Shown in pieces: positions 1 through 7,657 of a stretch of DNA of 21,113 nt. The notes below the pieces were generated by a model. It ran no database searches, was not told where the DNA came from, and was given only the letters and a program-made list of their open reading frames with translations. Where the stretch lies: the NCBI GenBank assembly GCA_965368115.1, contig CBDULQ010000035.1, forward strand, positions 1 to 21,113, written 5' to 3'. Each line of letters begins with the position of its first letter. Position 1 is the stretch's first letter. Source of the stretch: CBDULQ01 sp965368115. GTDB taxonomy: Bacteria > Pseudomonadota > Gammaproteobacteria > SZUA-229. Both the position numbers and the translations under genes were made by a program.

Positions 1-34
1 CAGTCAGCAGGCTGATATTAACAATGGATTTCAT
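1..34 (-). CDS. Possible start of a divergent gene (partial, runs off the left edge)
   Basis: An ATG at 34-32 on the minus strand opens a frame with no stop before the window ends, beginning M-K-S-I-V-N-I-S-L-L-T. The Lys followed by hydrophobic residues would suit a signal peptide. An AAGG ribosome-binding site sits 8 bases before the ATG, which is ideal spacing. It is divergent from the LysR gene at 184, the usual place for a LysR target. Only 11 codons are visible, so the product cannot be named and the call rests on start signal and context. Confidence 0.45.
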   Translation of the reverse strand, partial: MKSIVNISLLT

Positions 35-183
35 AGCGTTGACCTTATTGTTACAGGGTTTGGAATCTCGCTATGTATACCCGGGCGCGGCACGAATAAA
101 GCAATATTTTTTTGTGGTAATGATCGTTTTTTAGAGTCAAAATAGCCGCCTTTGTAGACCTGCCGGCGCCCGCCGTTTTTTCC

Positions 184-1020
184 ATGGACATCGAATTACT
201 GAAAACCTTTCTGGAAGTCAAAAACACCCGTCACTTCGGCAAGGCAGCAGAGAATCTGTATCTGACCCAGGCGGCCGTCAGCGCACGGGTCAAACAACTT
301 GAAGACTATTTCGGCACCCGCCTGTTCATTCGCAGTCGCAACAACATTCAGCTTACCGTGGAAGGTGAACGCCTGGTACCGCATGCGCAAACCATGCTGG
401 TGGCCTGGTCGCGGGCGCGCCAGGAAGTGACCAGCAAGGCGGAACAGAGACTGCAGTTGAATATCGGTACCACCGGTGGTCTGTGGCAGTTCGTGTTGCA
501 GGATCATCTGCAACAGATTCATCAGCAGCATCCGGAGCTGATATTGCGTGCGGAAGCACACGCCAGTGATACGCTGATCAATATGGTGCAGGATCGGGTG
601 CTGGACCTGGTCGTGTCCTATGAGTCCACCAGTCTCAATGAACTGACGGCGCGTCCGCTGGGTAAACTCAAGCTGGTACTGGCCAGCAATGTGCCGGATA
701 TTTCAGCTCGGGTCGCGTTTCAGGATCACTATGTTTATGTGGACTGGGGAACGGCTTTTGAAATGTTTCATGCACGGCGTTTCGCCGATGCGCCGCCGGC
801 GATGTTGAGCACCAATCTGGCGAGTATTGCGGAATCGTTTATCAAGCGCTTTCCGGGTAGTGCCTACCTGCCGGAACAGGTGCTGGCTCATCCGGGTAAT
901 GAATCTTTGAAACGCGTGGAAGGGGCGCCCAGTTTCAGTCGGGACGTTTACCTGGTGTATCGCAGCAATGCGGAACAGGCGTCATTGATCGAATCGCTGA
1001 TCCCTCAGCTGATGTTGTAA
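184..1020 (+). CDS. LysR-family transcriptional regulator (HdfR-like)
   Basis: A 278-residue DNA-binding transcription factor. Residues 1-60 form the LysR winged helix-turn-helix: the opening D-I-E-L-L-K-T-F-L-E-V and the stretch A-A-E-N-L-Y-L-T-Q-A-A-V-S-A-R-V-K-Q-L-E are diagnostic. Residues from about 88 to the end form the periplasmic-binding-like effector domain, whose ligand cannot be deduced. Length is slightly short but normal for the HdfR group. The start is fixed by the conserved N-terminus, although no Shine-Dalgarno sequence is visible in the preceding bases. The 3' end is 9 bases from the end of the converging small acidic gene. It may regulate the possible divergent gene at the left edge (inference). 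Confidence 0.93.
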   Translation: MDIELLKTFLEVKNTRHFGKAAENLYLTQAAVSARVKQLEDYFGTRLFIRSRNNIQLTVEGERLVPHAQTMLVAWSRARQEVTSKAEQRLQLNIGTTGGLWQFVLQDHLQQIHQQHPELILRAEAHASDTLINMVQDRVLDLVVSYESTSLNELTARPLGKLKLVLASNVPDISARVAFQDHYVYVDWGTAFEMFHARRFADAPPAMLSTNLASIAESFIKRFPGSAYLPEQVLAHPGNESLKRVEGAPSFSRDVYLVYRSNAEQASLIESLIPQLML

Positions 1021-1029
1021 ACCCAACGA

Positions 1030-1233
1030 TCAGATATAACTGTCCAGATCGCCGAGTTCACGCCGCAACCACTTCTCTTCCATCATTTCTTCGATTCGAC
1101 GGCGTGCTTCAGCGGAGTTGTTGTTACGTCGGGAACGGCTTTCACGGGCATCGATGTCGAAATCAACCGCATCGTTTTCCGCGTCGTCAAACTGGATATC
1201 ATCGTCGTCGGTCACAGAGCTTTCAACTTTCAT
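1030..1233 (-). CDS. Small acidic PA3496-family protein
   Basis: A 67-residue protein with an Asp-rich N-terminal half (D-D-D-D near residue 9, then several D/E-rich turns) followed by a basic, helical C-terminal part, with R-R-R-I-E-E-M-M-E-E-K-W-L-R-R-E-L at about 44-60. This acidic-then-charged-helix layout matches the PA3496 family of gammaproteobacteria, which some databases call a putative envelope integrity protein; the function is not settled. It has no signal peptide or membrane segment. AGGTGA stands at ribosome-binding distance before the ATG. It converges on the LysR gene. Confidence 0.75.
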   Translation of the reverse strand: MKVESSVTDDDDIQFDDAENDAVDFDIDARESRSRRNNNSAEARRRIEEMMEEKWLRRELGDLDSYI

Positions 1234-1383
1234 ATCTGTATCTCACCTGGGGATGACTCGGGGCCGGTCAACACTATGTGGGTATCCAGTGCCAGCCTTT
1301 AATTAGCAATGTCTAAAATATGGTTATCGATCCGGCCAATGTAAAACAATTGTTTTTTATCGACAGCATAGAAAATGTTTGTG

Positions 1384-1422
1384 ATTAGAAAGAGCCCGGC
1401 AACAGGCTGTGCTGCCGGGCTC
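1384..1422 (-). terminator. Rho-independent terminator of the 87-residue exported protein gene
   Basis: A perfect 10-bp GC-rich stem, GAGCCCGGCA (1392-1401) with TGCCGGGCTC (1413-1422), loop 11 bases. Read on the minus strand it begins 9 bases after the stop codon at 1431 and is followed by TTTCT, a short U-tract. Confidence 0.75.
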
Positions 1423-1430
1423 ATTCAGCC

Positions 1431-1694
1431 TTACTCCGGCTTTTCCATTTCCGGTGCAGCTTCGCCGTCCGGGTTGCCGTATTCGCGGGCGCGACTGACT
1501 TCTTCGTTGATGCAGTTGTCGACTGCCTGCAAGCGTTCTTCTTCGCTGGCAAAACTGCCGAAGCCGTACATTTCGTCGCAATACTGACGAATCGATTGCA
1601 TTTCATCCGCGCCCAGTTGCTCGGCGAATGCTGTTGCAGACAGACCGCTGGCCAGCAGCAGACCTGCCATTGCACAAAGCCAATTTTTTTGCAT
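1431..1694 (-). CDS. Small exported protein of unknown function
   Basis: An 87-residue protein with a clear Sec signal peptide: K3, a hydrophobic core at about 6-20 and an A-F-A cleavage site before E25. The mature part of about 63 residues is acidic and contains only two cysteines (C39 and C61), which could form a disulfide in the periplasm (inference). The C-terminus is Glu/Pro-rich. GAGG lies about 10 bases before the ATG and a terminator hairpin follows. No family was recognised. It is divergent from the aldo/keto reductase gene. Confidence 0.75.
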   Translation of the reverse strand: MQKNWLCAMAGLLLASGLSATAFAEQLGADEMQSIRQYCDEMYGFGSFASEEERLQAVDNCINEEVSRAREYGNPDGEAAPEMEKPE

Positions 1695-1873
1695 GTTCAG
1701 TTTTCCTCAACTCATGGAGATTGCCGCACGCGGCAGGTTTGCCGTTTGAGCGGTGTTTGACGAGGGCGTATTATTGGTTGGGTGAAATTAATGAGTAAAA
1801 CGAATTATTGTGTAGCTAACGATAAGTAAATCTTGTCGTTGTCTTTTCGTTGTACACAATGACGGGGTCTGTC

Positions 1874-2788
1874 ATGAGCATCGATCGTCGACAGTTTATT
1901 CAGTGGCTGGCCGCTGCCGGCCTGCTTGCAACACAGCCTGCCGTCGGGCAGCAGACAGCGCCGTTGCGTCGCGTCATTCCCTCGTCCGGCGAACGTCTGC
2001 CGATTGTCGGCATGGGTACCTGGTTGACGTTTGGTATCGATCCGCACAACCATGCTGCATTCGAACAGCGGTTGCAGGTGATGAAAACGTTTTTCGAACT
2101 GGGTGGCGGCATGATCGACTCCTCGCCCATGTACGGCTCTGCAGAGCAGGTACTGGGTTTGTGCCTGAAAGCACTCTCCGCAGCGCCGGGACTGTTCGCG
2201 GCCACCAAGGTCTGGACCCATGGTGATCGTGAAGGCATGTTGCAGATGGAACAGTCTCGATTGTACTGGGGACTGTCACGCTTTGATTTGATGCAGGTGC
2301 ATAATCTGCTCGACTGGCAAACCCATCTGCCTCGCTTGCGTGCCATGAAAGAGGCCGGTGCGATTCGTTATCTCGGGGTCACCACTTCCCATGGTCGGCG
2401 CCATCAGGAACTGATCCGGATCCTGCAAAACGAATCACTGGACTTTGTACAACTGACTTACAACATGCTTGACCGGGAAGCGGAACAGCGACTGCTGCCG
2501 CTGGCCCGCGACAAGGGTGTGGCGGTCATCGTCAATCGTCCGTTTCAGCGTGGCGGCCTGTTTGATTACGTGGGGCGTCATCCGCTGCCTGAATGGGCGG
2601 TCGATATCGATTGCGCACACTGGTCGCAGTTTTTCCTCAAGTTCGTGTTGTCCCATCCCGCGGTGACCTGTGCCATACCGGCCACCTCGCGGCCGGATCA
2701 CCTGCGTGAGAACATGGCGGCGGCCTCTGCACCGTTGCCCGATCAGGAGCAACGTCGCAAGATGCTGGCTTATCTGCAGTCGCTGTAG
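1874..2788 (+). CDS. Tat-exported aldo/keto reductase
   Basis: Predicted NAD(P)H-dependent oxidoreductase of the aldo/keto reductase fold, 304 residues from the chosen ATG. The N-terminus carries a twin-arginine signal (D-R-R-Q-F-I-Q-W at residues 4-11, hydrophobic stretch to about 24), implying folding with cofactor in the cytoplasm and export to the periplasm. The catalytic tetrad is visible: D82, Y87 (S-P-M-Y-G-S), K112 (A-T-K-V-W) and H143 (Q-V-H-N). The frame is open further upstream to a TTG at 1850 and an ATG at 1859; 1874 is preferred because it puts the RR motif at the usual distance from the start. Substrate unknown. It is followed by a 118-base gap, so it is probably monocistronic. 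Confidence 0.88.
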   Translation: MSIDRRQFIQWLAAAGLLATQPAVGQQTAPLRRVIPSSGERLPIVGMGTWLTFGIDPHNHAAFEQRLQVMKTFFELGGGMIDSSPMYGSAEQVLGLCLKALSAAPGLFAATKVWTHGDREGMLQMEQSRLYWGLSRFDLMQVHNLLDWQTHLPRLRAMKEAGAIRYLGVTTSHGRRHQELIRILQNESLDFVQLTYNMLDREAEQRLLPLARDKGVAVIVNRPFQRGGLFDYVGRHPLPEWAVDIDCAHWSQFFLKFVLSHPAVTCAIPATSRPDHLRENMAAASAPLPDQEQRRKMLAYLQSL

Positions 2789-2906
2789 AACAGGAATCGG
2801 ACCGCGGTGGATGTGACCGGGTTACGGACAGCCGGCTCAGGGCAGGTTATCATGCCAGCTTCGAGTGTCATCTTAACGTCAGCTTCAGGGATTAGCGATT
2901 CATACC

Positions 2907-3800
2907 ATGAGTGAGCGCCAGATCAACTGCACCGTGATGTTCGTCGACTTTGTCGGCAGTACTCGCCTGTACGACCTGTTCGGTAACCTGAGTGCCAACC
3001 AGATTATCGATCAGGTGATCAGCCAGGCGGGGCAACAGGTGTGCGCTCGTCGAGGCGTGGTCGTGAAGACCATCGGCGATGAACTCATGTGTCGGTTCGA
3101 GAGCAGCGACCAGGCGCTACATTGTGCCGCCGAGCTACATCGCTGGATGGATCAGCAGCCGGAGCAGAACGGTTTTCGCATGGCGTTACGCATTGGTTTA
3201 CACGCCGGCCCCGCGCTATTGATGACGGATGGTGATCTGTACGGTGATGCTGTGAATGTCGCGGCTCGCATGGCCGGTTTGTCCCGGGCGCGGCAAATTA
3301 TTCTATCGGCGGATACCCTGACCGGTCTCGATGCGGACCTGGCGGCCCAGGTGCGGGTACTCGATCGGATTCCGGTGAAAGGCAAACAACAGCCGATGAC
3401 CCTGTGCCAGTTCATCTGGGAACCCCATGAGGCGACGTTCATGGCGGCCGATTACGGCGTTCCCGAAGATGCGCAGGATGAACTCGACTTTGTGCTGAAT
3501 TATCAGGATCGGGATTACCGTATCAACAGTGATAACCCCTGTCTGATGTTCGGCCGTGATGAACTCTGCGACCTGGTTATCGAAGCGGATCACGTATCTC
3601 GGCGTCATGCGCGAGTCGAATATCGGCGCGGCAAGTTTGTACTCATCGACCAGAGCACCAACGGTACTTTCGTCACCCTGGCCGACGGTCGCGAAGTTTT
3701 TCTGCGTGGTGAGGAAATGACGCTCTGGGGTGACGGCGTGATCAGTATCGGCACTCCCGGTGAACGAGCTGTGCGTACCCGCCTGTATTTCCACAACTGA
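2907..3800 (+). CDS. Class III adenylate cyclase with C-terminal FHA domain
   Basis: A 297-residue soluble signalling protein. Residues 5-170 are a class III nucleotide cyclase catalytic domain: metal-binding D14 (V-D-F-V-G-S-T) and D58 (T-I-G-D-E), substrate-selecting K54 and D114, and transition-state residues N117 and R121 (G-D-A-V-N-V-A-A-R). K plus D at the selecting positions points to ATP, giving cyclic AMP, rather than GTP. Residues about 197-297 are an FHA phosphothreonine-binding domain: G216-R217, S231-R-R-H234 and N252-G-T254 are the conserved recognition residues. No membrane segment is seen, so the enzyme is cytosolic and may be localised or controlled by binding a phosphorylated partner (inference). 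No kinase gene is adjacent. The ribosome-binding site is weak. Confidence 0.92.
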   Translation: MSERQINCTVMFVDFVGSTRLYDLFGNLSANQIIDQVISQAGQQVCARRGVVVKTIGDELMCRFESSDQALHCAAELHRWMDQQPEQNGFRMALRIGLHAGPALLMTDGDLYGDAVNVAARMAGLSRARQIILSADTLTGLDADLAAQVRVLDRIPVKGKQQPMTLCQFIWEPHEATFMAADYGVPEDAQDELDFVLNYQDRDYRINSDNPCLMFGRDELCDLVIEADHVSRRHARVEYRRGKFVLIDQSTNGTFVTLADGREVFLRGEEMTLWGDGVISIGTPGERAVRTRLYFHN

Positions 3801-3886
3801 TCTTTTTCATTTTTTTGATCGATATCAAGCCCGGCCGGCATCCCTGATGACGTGTTCAACGTCTAATAATTGGAACAAGTAAGAAA

Positions 3887-3903
3887 CTGCGCGAGGTGCG
3901 CAG
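3887..3903 (+). promoter_or_regulatory. Small hairpin abutting a ribosome-binding site
   Basis: CTGCGC (3887-3892) and GCGCAG (3898-3903) form a perfect 6-bp stem with a 5-base loop. The GGGGAG ribosome-binding site of the gene at 3916 follows at once and overlaps the stem's last base. It might influence translation, but no function is shown. Confidence 0.3.
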
Positions 3904-3915
3904 GGGAGACCGGAA

Positions 3916-4272
3916 ATGAAAACCTTGAAATTAAATAAAATCACAATGGCTCTGTTGGGCATATTGAGCTTAAGTCTGGCAACACCGCTAATAACCATGG
4001 CGGCGCCCGGCGACATGCAACTGGCTGCCGACCAGACTCGAACCGAAGAGCAGAAGCAGCTTAAAAAACAACAACAGGTCAAGGATGATGCCGTGCAGCA
4101 ACAGGATCGAGATCGTTTGCGCGACCGTTTAAATGAACAGGATCCTGATGCAGACATGGATCGTGATCGCGACAGAGATCGGGATCAGGATCGTGACCAG
4201 GACCGCGATCAGCTTCATGATTCCGATATATTGCAGGATCAGGATCGCGACCGGGATCGTATTCATCAGTAA
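3916..4272 (+). CDS. Exported low-complexity Asp/Arg/Gln-repeat protein
   Basis: A 118-residue protein of unknown function. A Sec signal peptide (K2, K5, K8, hydrophobic core about 10-28, M-A-A cleavage near 30) is followed by a Gln/Lys-rich segment (about 43-63). From residue 64 to the end come alternating D-R and D-Q dipeptides. The tail is almost wholly charged or polar and is probably disordered or an extended helix with i/i+1 charge alternation. A good GGGGAG ribosome-binding site precedes the ATG and a strong terminator follows, so it is a real single-gene transcript. The tail is encoded by imperfect hexamer repeats rich in GATC. No recognised family; a periplasmic cation- or polymer-binding role would be guesswork. 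Confidence 0.75.
   Translation: MKTLKLNKITMALLGILSLSLATPLITMAAPGDMQLAADQTRTEEQKQLKKQQQVKDDAVQQQDRDRLRDRLNEQDPDADMDRDRDRDRDQDRDQDRDQLHDSDILQDQDRDRDRIHQ
4105..4258 (+). repeat. Imperfect GAYCRN hexamer repeat with 12 GATC sites
   Basis: The DNA encoding the Asp/Arg/Gln tail is a degenerate hexamer repeat. GATC occurs 12 times in 154 bases, against about one per 256 bases expected by chance. The cause is codon choice (GAT followed by CGN or CAG). If the host methylates GATC this would be a dense cluster of such sites. Confidence 0.7.
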
Positions 4273-4296
4273 ATAGCGATCCATACGGTGAACACG

Positions 4297-4325
4297 GCGG
4301 CCATGGCAACATGGCCGCTTTTTTT
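4297..4325 (+). terminator. Rho-independent terminator of the repeat-protein gene
   Basis: GCGGCCAT (4297-4304) and ATGGCCGC (4311-4318) pair perfectly over 8 bp with a 6-base loop, followed by seven T residues. It lies 25 bases after the stop at 4272. Confidence 0.92.
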
Positions 4326-4367
4326 GTCGCTGTGAAAATCTCTGGACGCGGATACTGGCTCTAAAAA

Positions 4368-5654
4368 ATGCCGGCCAAAACAGCTAGAATCTACGCCATC
4401 ATGTTTAATATTGCAGTTTCAATCGGCTCCCTGTTGCTGGCCACCGGATTACTGTTGCTGGGTATGGGCCTGCAGGGCACCTTGCTTGGACTACGTGCCG
4501 GTGTTGAAGAATACAGTGTCACCACCATCGGTATCGTCATGTCGTCGTATTTTGTCGGCTTCGCGCTGGGCAGCTATTTTAGTCCGCGGATGATTCGACA
4601 GTACGGACACATTCGCAGTTACGCGGCGATGGCCAGCCTGGTATCGGCGGCTGCGATTGCTTATGCCCTGAACACCGAACCGTTGTTCTGGATTCTTCTG
4701 CGCATCATCACCGGATTCAGCATCATGGCTTCCTATGTGGTGATCGAAAGCTGGCTCAATGCCCTGGCCAGCAACACGCTGCGTGGGCGTTTCTTCGGTG
4801 CCTATATGATCATCACACTACTGGCGATGGCGGCCGGGCAACACCTGTTACGACTGGGTGACGTCAGTAGTTTCGAACTGTTCGCCATTTCCAGTATTCT
4901 GGTGTCGCTGGCCCTGGTGCCGGTGGTGTTTACCCGCATCGAACAGCCGCAGATTCATGAGCCGGCGCATTTGCCGTTGCAGGCCTTATATCGGATCGCG
5001 CCACTGGGGATGATTGCAACCCTGGGTGCCGGCGTGATTACCGGTGCGTTCTGGGGTATGGGTGCGATTTACGCCAGCAGTCTCGGACTGGACGATAACG
5101 GGATTGCCTGGTTGATGAGTGTCATCATTGTCGGTGGAGCGTTGCTGCAATGGCCGCTGGGTATCATGTCCGACCACATCGATCGTCGCAAGGTGATTAC
5201 CTTATGTAGTCTGGCCGGTGCAACTATGGCGGCGTTGATGAGTCTGTTCAATGACCAGCCGGCGCTCTGGTTCTATCTGTTTTCGATGTTGTTCGGTGGA
5301 TTTGCCTTTACTTTGTATGGTCTCGCCGTCGCACACACCAATGACCATGTGGTACCGGAGCACAGTCTGGAAGCGGCTCAGGGGTTGCTACAGGTCTACG
5401 GTGTCGGTGCAATTCTCGGGCCCTTGCTGGCCAGTCAGGCGATCGAATGGATTGGTTTTGTCGGGTTACCGCTGTTTTATTTGCTGGTGATGGCGCTGTT
5501 GACCGGATTTGCGTTGCTGCAGCTGCAACACGAACTGCCACCGCCCAGCGCGGGACACAACGAATTTGTGCCCATGGCGCGTACTTCGCCAGTTGCCCTG
5601 GAGATGAGTCCACAGACCCAGGACGATGAGGAAACCGAGTCCGTGGCTCAATAA
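4368..5654 (+). CDS. MFS transporter, YcaD-like
   Basis: A 428-residue inner-membrane carrier with about 12 hydrophobic segments, typical of the major facilitator superfamily. It resembles the YcaD subgroup: a substrate-free-looking N-terminal half with V-M-S-S-Y-F-V-G-F-A-L-G-S and the V-V-I-E-S-W-L-N ... L-R-G-R-F-F-G-A-Y-M stretch around 121-148, a signature position for the group. The C-terminal 40 residues are polar and cytoplasmic. The transported compound is unknown, as it is for YcaD. The start is uncertain: ATG 4368 gives an 11-residue longer tail than ATG 4401, which lies just before the first membrane helix, and neither has a strong ribosome-binding site. It is preceded by a terminator, so it has its own promoter; mscS follows 92 bases later on the same strand. 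Confidence 0.88.
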   Translation: MPAKTARIYAIMFNIAVSIGSLLLATGLLLLGMGLQGTLLGLRAGVEEYSVTTIGIVMSSYFVGFALGSYFSPRMIRQYGHIRSYAAMASLVSAAAIAYALNTEPLFWILLRIITGFSIMASYVVIESWLNALASNTLRGRFFGAYMIITLLAMAAGQHLLRLGDVSSFELFAISSILVSLALVPVVFTRIEQPQIHEPAHLPLQALYRIAPLGMIATLGAGVITGAFWGMGAIYASSLGLDDNGIAWLMSVIIVGGALLQWPLGIMSDHIDRRKVITLCSLAGATMAALMSLFNDQPALWFYLFSMLFGGFAFTLYGLAVAHTNDHVVPEHSLEAAQGLLQVYGVGAILGPLLASQAIEWIGFVGLPLFYLLVMALLTGFALLQLQHELPPPSAGHNEFVPMARTSPVALEMSPQTQDDEETESVAQ

Positions 5655-5746
5655 CCTGAACATCGGTGAGTTGGTTGCCTACGCACAATCGGTTAAGGTT
5701 AAAGCGTCGAAACTGAATTGAATGAGCTTGATTCGAGAGGCTGACA

Positions 5747-6658
5747 ATGGATCTGATTTTAAAATTCGTCGAAGACATCGACTGGCAAACCATTATGTTC
5801 AGCGCTCTGCGTATTCTACTGGTGTTGCTGATTGCCTGGATCATCATGATCGCCGTACGCATTGTGTTGTGTCGGTTCGAGAAACGACTGACGCGAAAAA
5901 CACAGGTCGAGGGTGAAGGCCCCACTGAAGCGTCCAAGCGTGCGGAAACCCTGGTTCGGCTGTTGCGTCAGGGCGTGCGTATTGCGCTGTCGATTGTTGT
6001 ACTGTTGATCATCCTGCGCGAGGTCGGTGTCGACATCGGGCCGATCCTGGCCAGTGCCGGTATTGTCGGTCTTGCTGTCGGTTTCGGTGCGCAGAACCTG
6101 GTACGGGATGTAATTTCAGGGTTTTTCCTGATCATGGAAAACCAGGTGCGCGTCGGCGATGTGGCCGTGGTCAATGGTAAGGGAGGCCTTGTCGAGGACA
6201 TTAATTTCCGCACCATCGTGCTACGCGATTTGTCCGGCGTTGTACACGTGTTTCCCAACGGCGCCATCGATACCCTGGCTAACCTGACACGTGAATGGTC
6301 GGCTTATGTGTTCGATATCGGTGTTGCCTATAAGGAAGACGTGGACAAGGTGATGGAAATCATGAAAGACGAAGGCACCAAGTTAAGGGAAGATGAAGTA
6401 TTCGGTGCGCTGATGATCGAAGATATCGAGATTTTCGGTGTCGATCAGTTTGCTGATTCGGCTGTTGTGATCAAGGGACGTTTGCGTACAAAACCCATCA
6501 AGCAATGGGATGTCGGCCGTGAATACCGGCGTCGCCTGAAAATTCGATTCGACCAGGAAGGTATCGAAATTCCGTTTCCCCATCGCTCGATCTATTTCGG
6601 TGAAGCCAGTTCGCCGGTGCTTGCCCGGCTGGTTAATCAGGATGCCGCCAACGAGTGA
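5747..6658 (+). CDS. MscS-family mechanosensitive ion channel
   Basis: A 303-residue inner-membrane channel expected to open under membrane tension and release solutes on hypo-osmotic shock. Three membrane helices are visible at about 16-41, 74-92 and 97-128. The pore helix and its exit carry the family pattern, with A-G-I-V-G-L-A-V-G-F-G-A-Q-N-L-V-R-D at 104-121 and V-R-V-G-D at 134-138. The cytoplasmic beta/alpha domain ends in G-I-E-I-P-F-P, as in MscS. Length is close to E. coli MscS (286), so this is the short form without extra helices. GAGAGG stands at good distance before the ATG. A strong hairpin separates it from the converging carbonic anhydrase gene. Confidence 0.95.
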   Translation: MDLILKFVEDIDWQTIMFSALRILLVLLIAWIIMIAVRIVLCRFEKRLTRKTQVEGEGPTEASKRAETLVRLLRQGVRIALSIVVLLIILREVGVDIGPILASAGIVGLAVGFGAQNLVRDVISGFFLIMENQVRVGDVAVVNGKGGLVEDINFRTIVLRDLSGVVHVFPNGAIDTLANLTREWSAYVFDIGVAYKEDVDKVMEIMKDEGTKLREDEVFGALMIEDIEIFGVDQFADSAVVIKGRLRTKPIKQWDVGREYRRRLKIRFDQEGIEIPFPHRSIYFGEASSPVLARLVNQDAANE

Positions 6659-6695
6659 TTCTTGTCCGGTGCTGAGGATGCGCTCAGGATTTCTT

Positions 6696-6725
6696 AAACA
6701 GCCCCACAACTGTGTGGGGCTGTTT
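6696..6725. terminator. Hairpin terminator between convergent mscS-like and carbonic anhydrase genes
   Basis: A perfect 13-bp stem (6696-6708 with 6713-6725) with a 4-base loop ACTG. On the plus strand the stem runs into TTTT, giving an acceptable terminator for mscS. On the minus strand only TTTAAG follows, so it is weaker there, but it still stands just after the end of the carbonic anhydrase gene at 6761. Confidence 0.85.
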
Positions 6726-6760
6726 TCCAGGATTTGAAAGTGACTGACAGGTTTCGGAGT

Positions 6761-7342
6761 TTACTCCGCGCGTCCGGCTTCGGTCGCTTCCGGCACCTCG
6801 ACCAGTTTGCCGGTCTTGCAGTCATAGATGTAGCCATAGATCGGGATATCCGCCGGTACCATGCTGTTGTTGCGTATGCGTTGAACGTCTTCAACCACAC
6901 TACGGGCGTTATCACTAATCGTTAACCAGTTGATGTATTTGCCATCATAGGTGCCTCCACCGGCATTACTGTCGTGCCAGCCGTTGGCGTCGATGCTTGC
7001 GGTCTTCAGGCTGCCCGCCAGCAGATTTCCCATGATGTCAGATGTGAAGGTTTCCATGCCGCAGTCGGTATGATGTATGACAAACCATTCACGCGTACCG
7101 AGTAATTTGTAGGATATGACCAGGGAGCGTATGGCATCGTCGCTGGCCCGGCCGCCGGCATTTCTAATCACGTGCGCGTCGCCTTCCGATAGCCCGGCAA
7201 ATTTCGCCGGGTCGAGGCGCGCGTCCATGCAGGTCAATACGGCAAAATGACGTCCCGGGGGCATGGGTAGCTGACCCTTGTCACCGAAGTTGGCGGCATA
7301 ATCCGCATTGGCGGTTAATACTTCGTCTAGTACCTTACTCAT
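6761..7342 (-). CDS. Beta-class carbonic anhydrase
   Basis: A 193-residue zinc enzyme that interconverts CO2 and bicarbonate in the cytoplasm. The C-x-D-x-R motif (C38, D40, R42) and the H91-T-D-C94 motif supply the zinc ligands and the Asp/Arg dyad; H-V-I-R-N-A-G-G (57-64) is also conserved. The layout and wording, including L-P-M-P-P near 25, H-H-T-D-C-G-M and a short C-terminus, are closest to the compact group that includes mycobacterial Rv1284. There is no signal peptide. A textbook GGAGG ribosome-binding site lies 7 bases before the ATG. Downstream is a hairpin shared with mscS. Confidence 0.93.
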   Translation of the reverse strand: MSKVLDEVLTANADYAANFGDKGQLPMPPGRHFAVLTCMDARLDPAKFAGLSEGDAHVIRNAGGRASDDAIRSLVISYKLLGTREWFVIHHTDCGMETFTSDIMGNLLAGSLKTASIDANGWHDSNAGGGTYDGKYINWLTISDNARSVVEDVQRIRNNSMVPADIPIYGYIYDCKTGKLVEVPEATEAGRAE

Positions 7343-7657
7343 TTTTCATCCTCCACCGATTTATCGACATTCCGTTGCGGAATGCGCGTTATATTTATTG
7401 CTGTAACACAATGATATTCGCCTGATAACTGGATGGGCTCGAGTTGTCATTCGAGTCAGCGAAGATCATTGAATCATCATAAGCACAACGACAGTGGTAA
7501 CAAAATAAAGAAATTCTATTGTCACAAATCTGCCCGGGGCACGGATGTTGATGGTTTTAATGCTCGGCCGTGGGACGTGAGTGGGCGCAATGGAGGGTTT
7601 GCCGGGATGATGCGGTTAAGGCATTGAAGATAGTCATTAATCGTTTTTGTGAATTTA
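7343..7657. other. Non-coding stretch upstream of the carbonic anhydrase gene
   Basis: About 315 bases without a convincing gene. A 64-codon frame at 7433-7627 has no ribosome-binding site and an unprotein-like composition. The promoter of the carbonic anhydrase gene is expected near 7360-7420 on the minus strand, but no clear -10/-35 pair could be fixed. Confidence 0.5.

Noticed and set aside
7066..7084. GTATGATGTATGAC, which looks like repeated NikR half-sites
   Set aside because: It lies inside the carbonic anhydrase gene, the repeats are direct rather than inverted, and no TCATAC partner is at the right distance.
7433..7627. A 64-codon frame in the gene-poor stretch before the MITE
   Set aside because: No ribosome-binding site, no domain, and a composition typical of chance frames.
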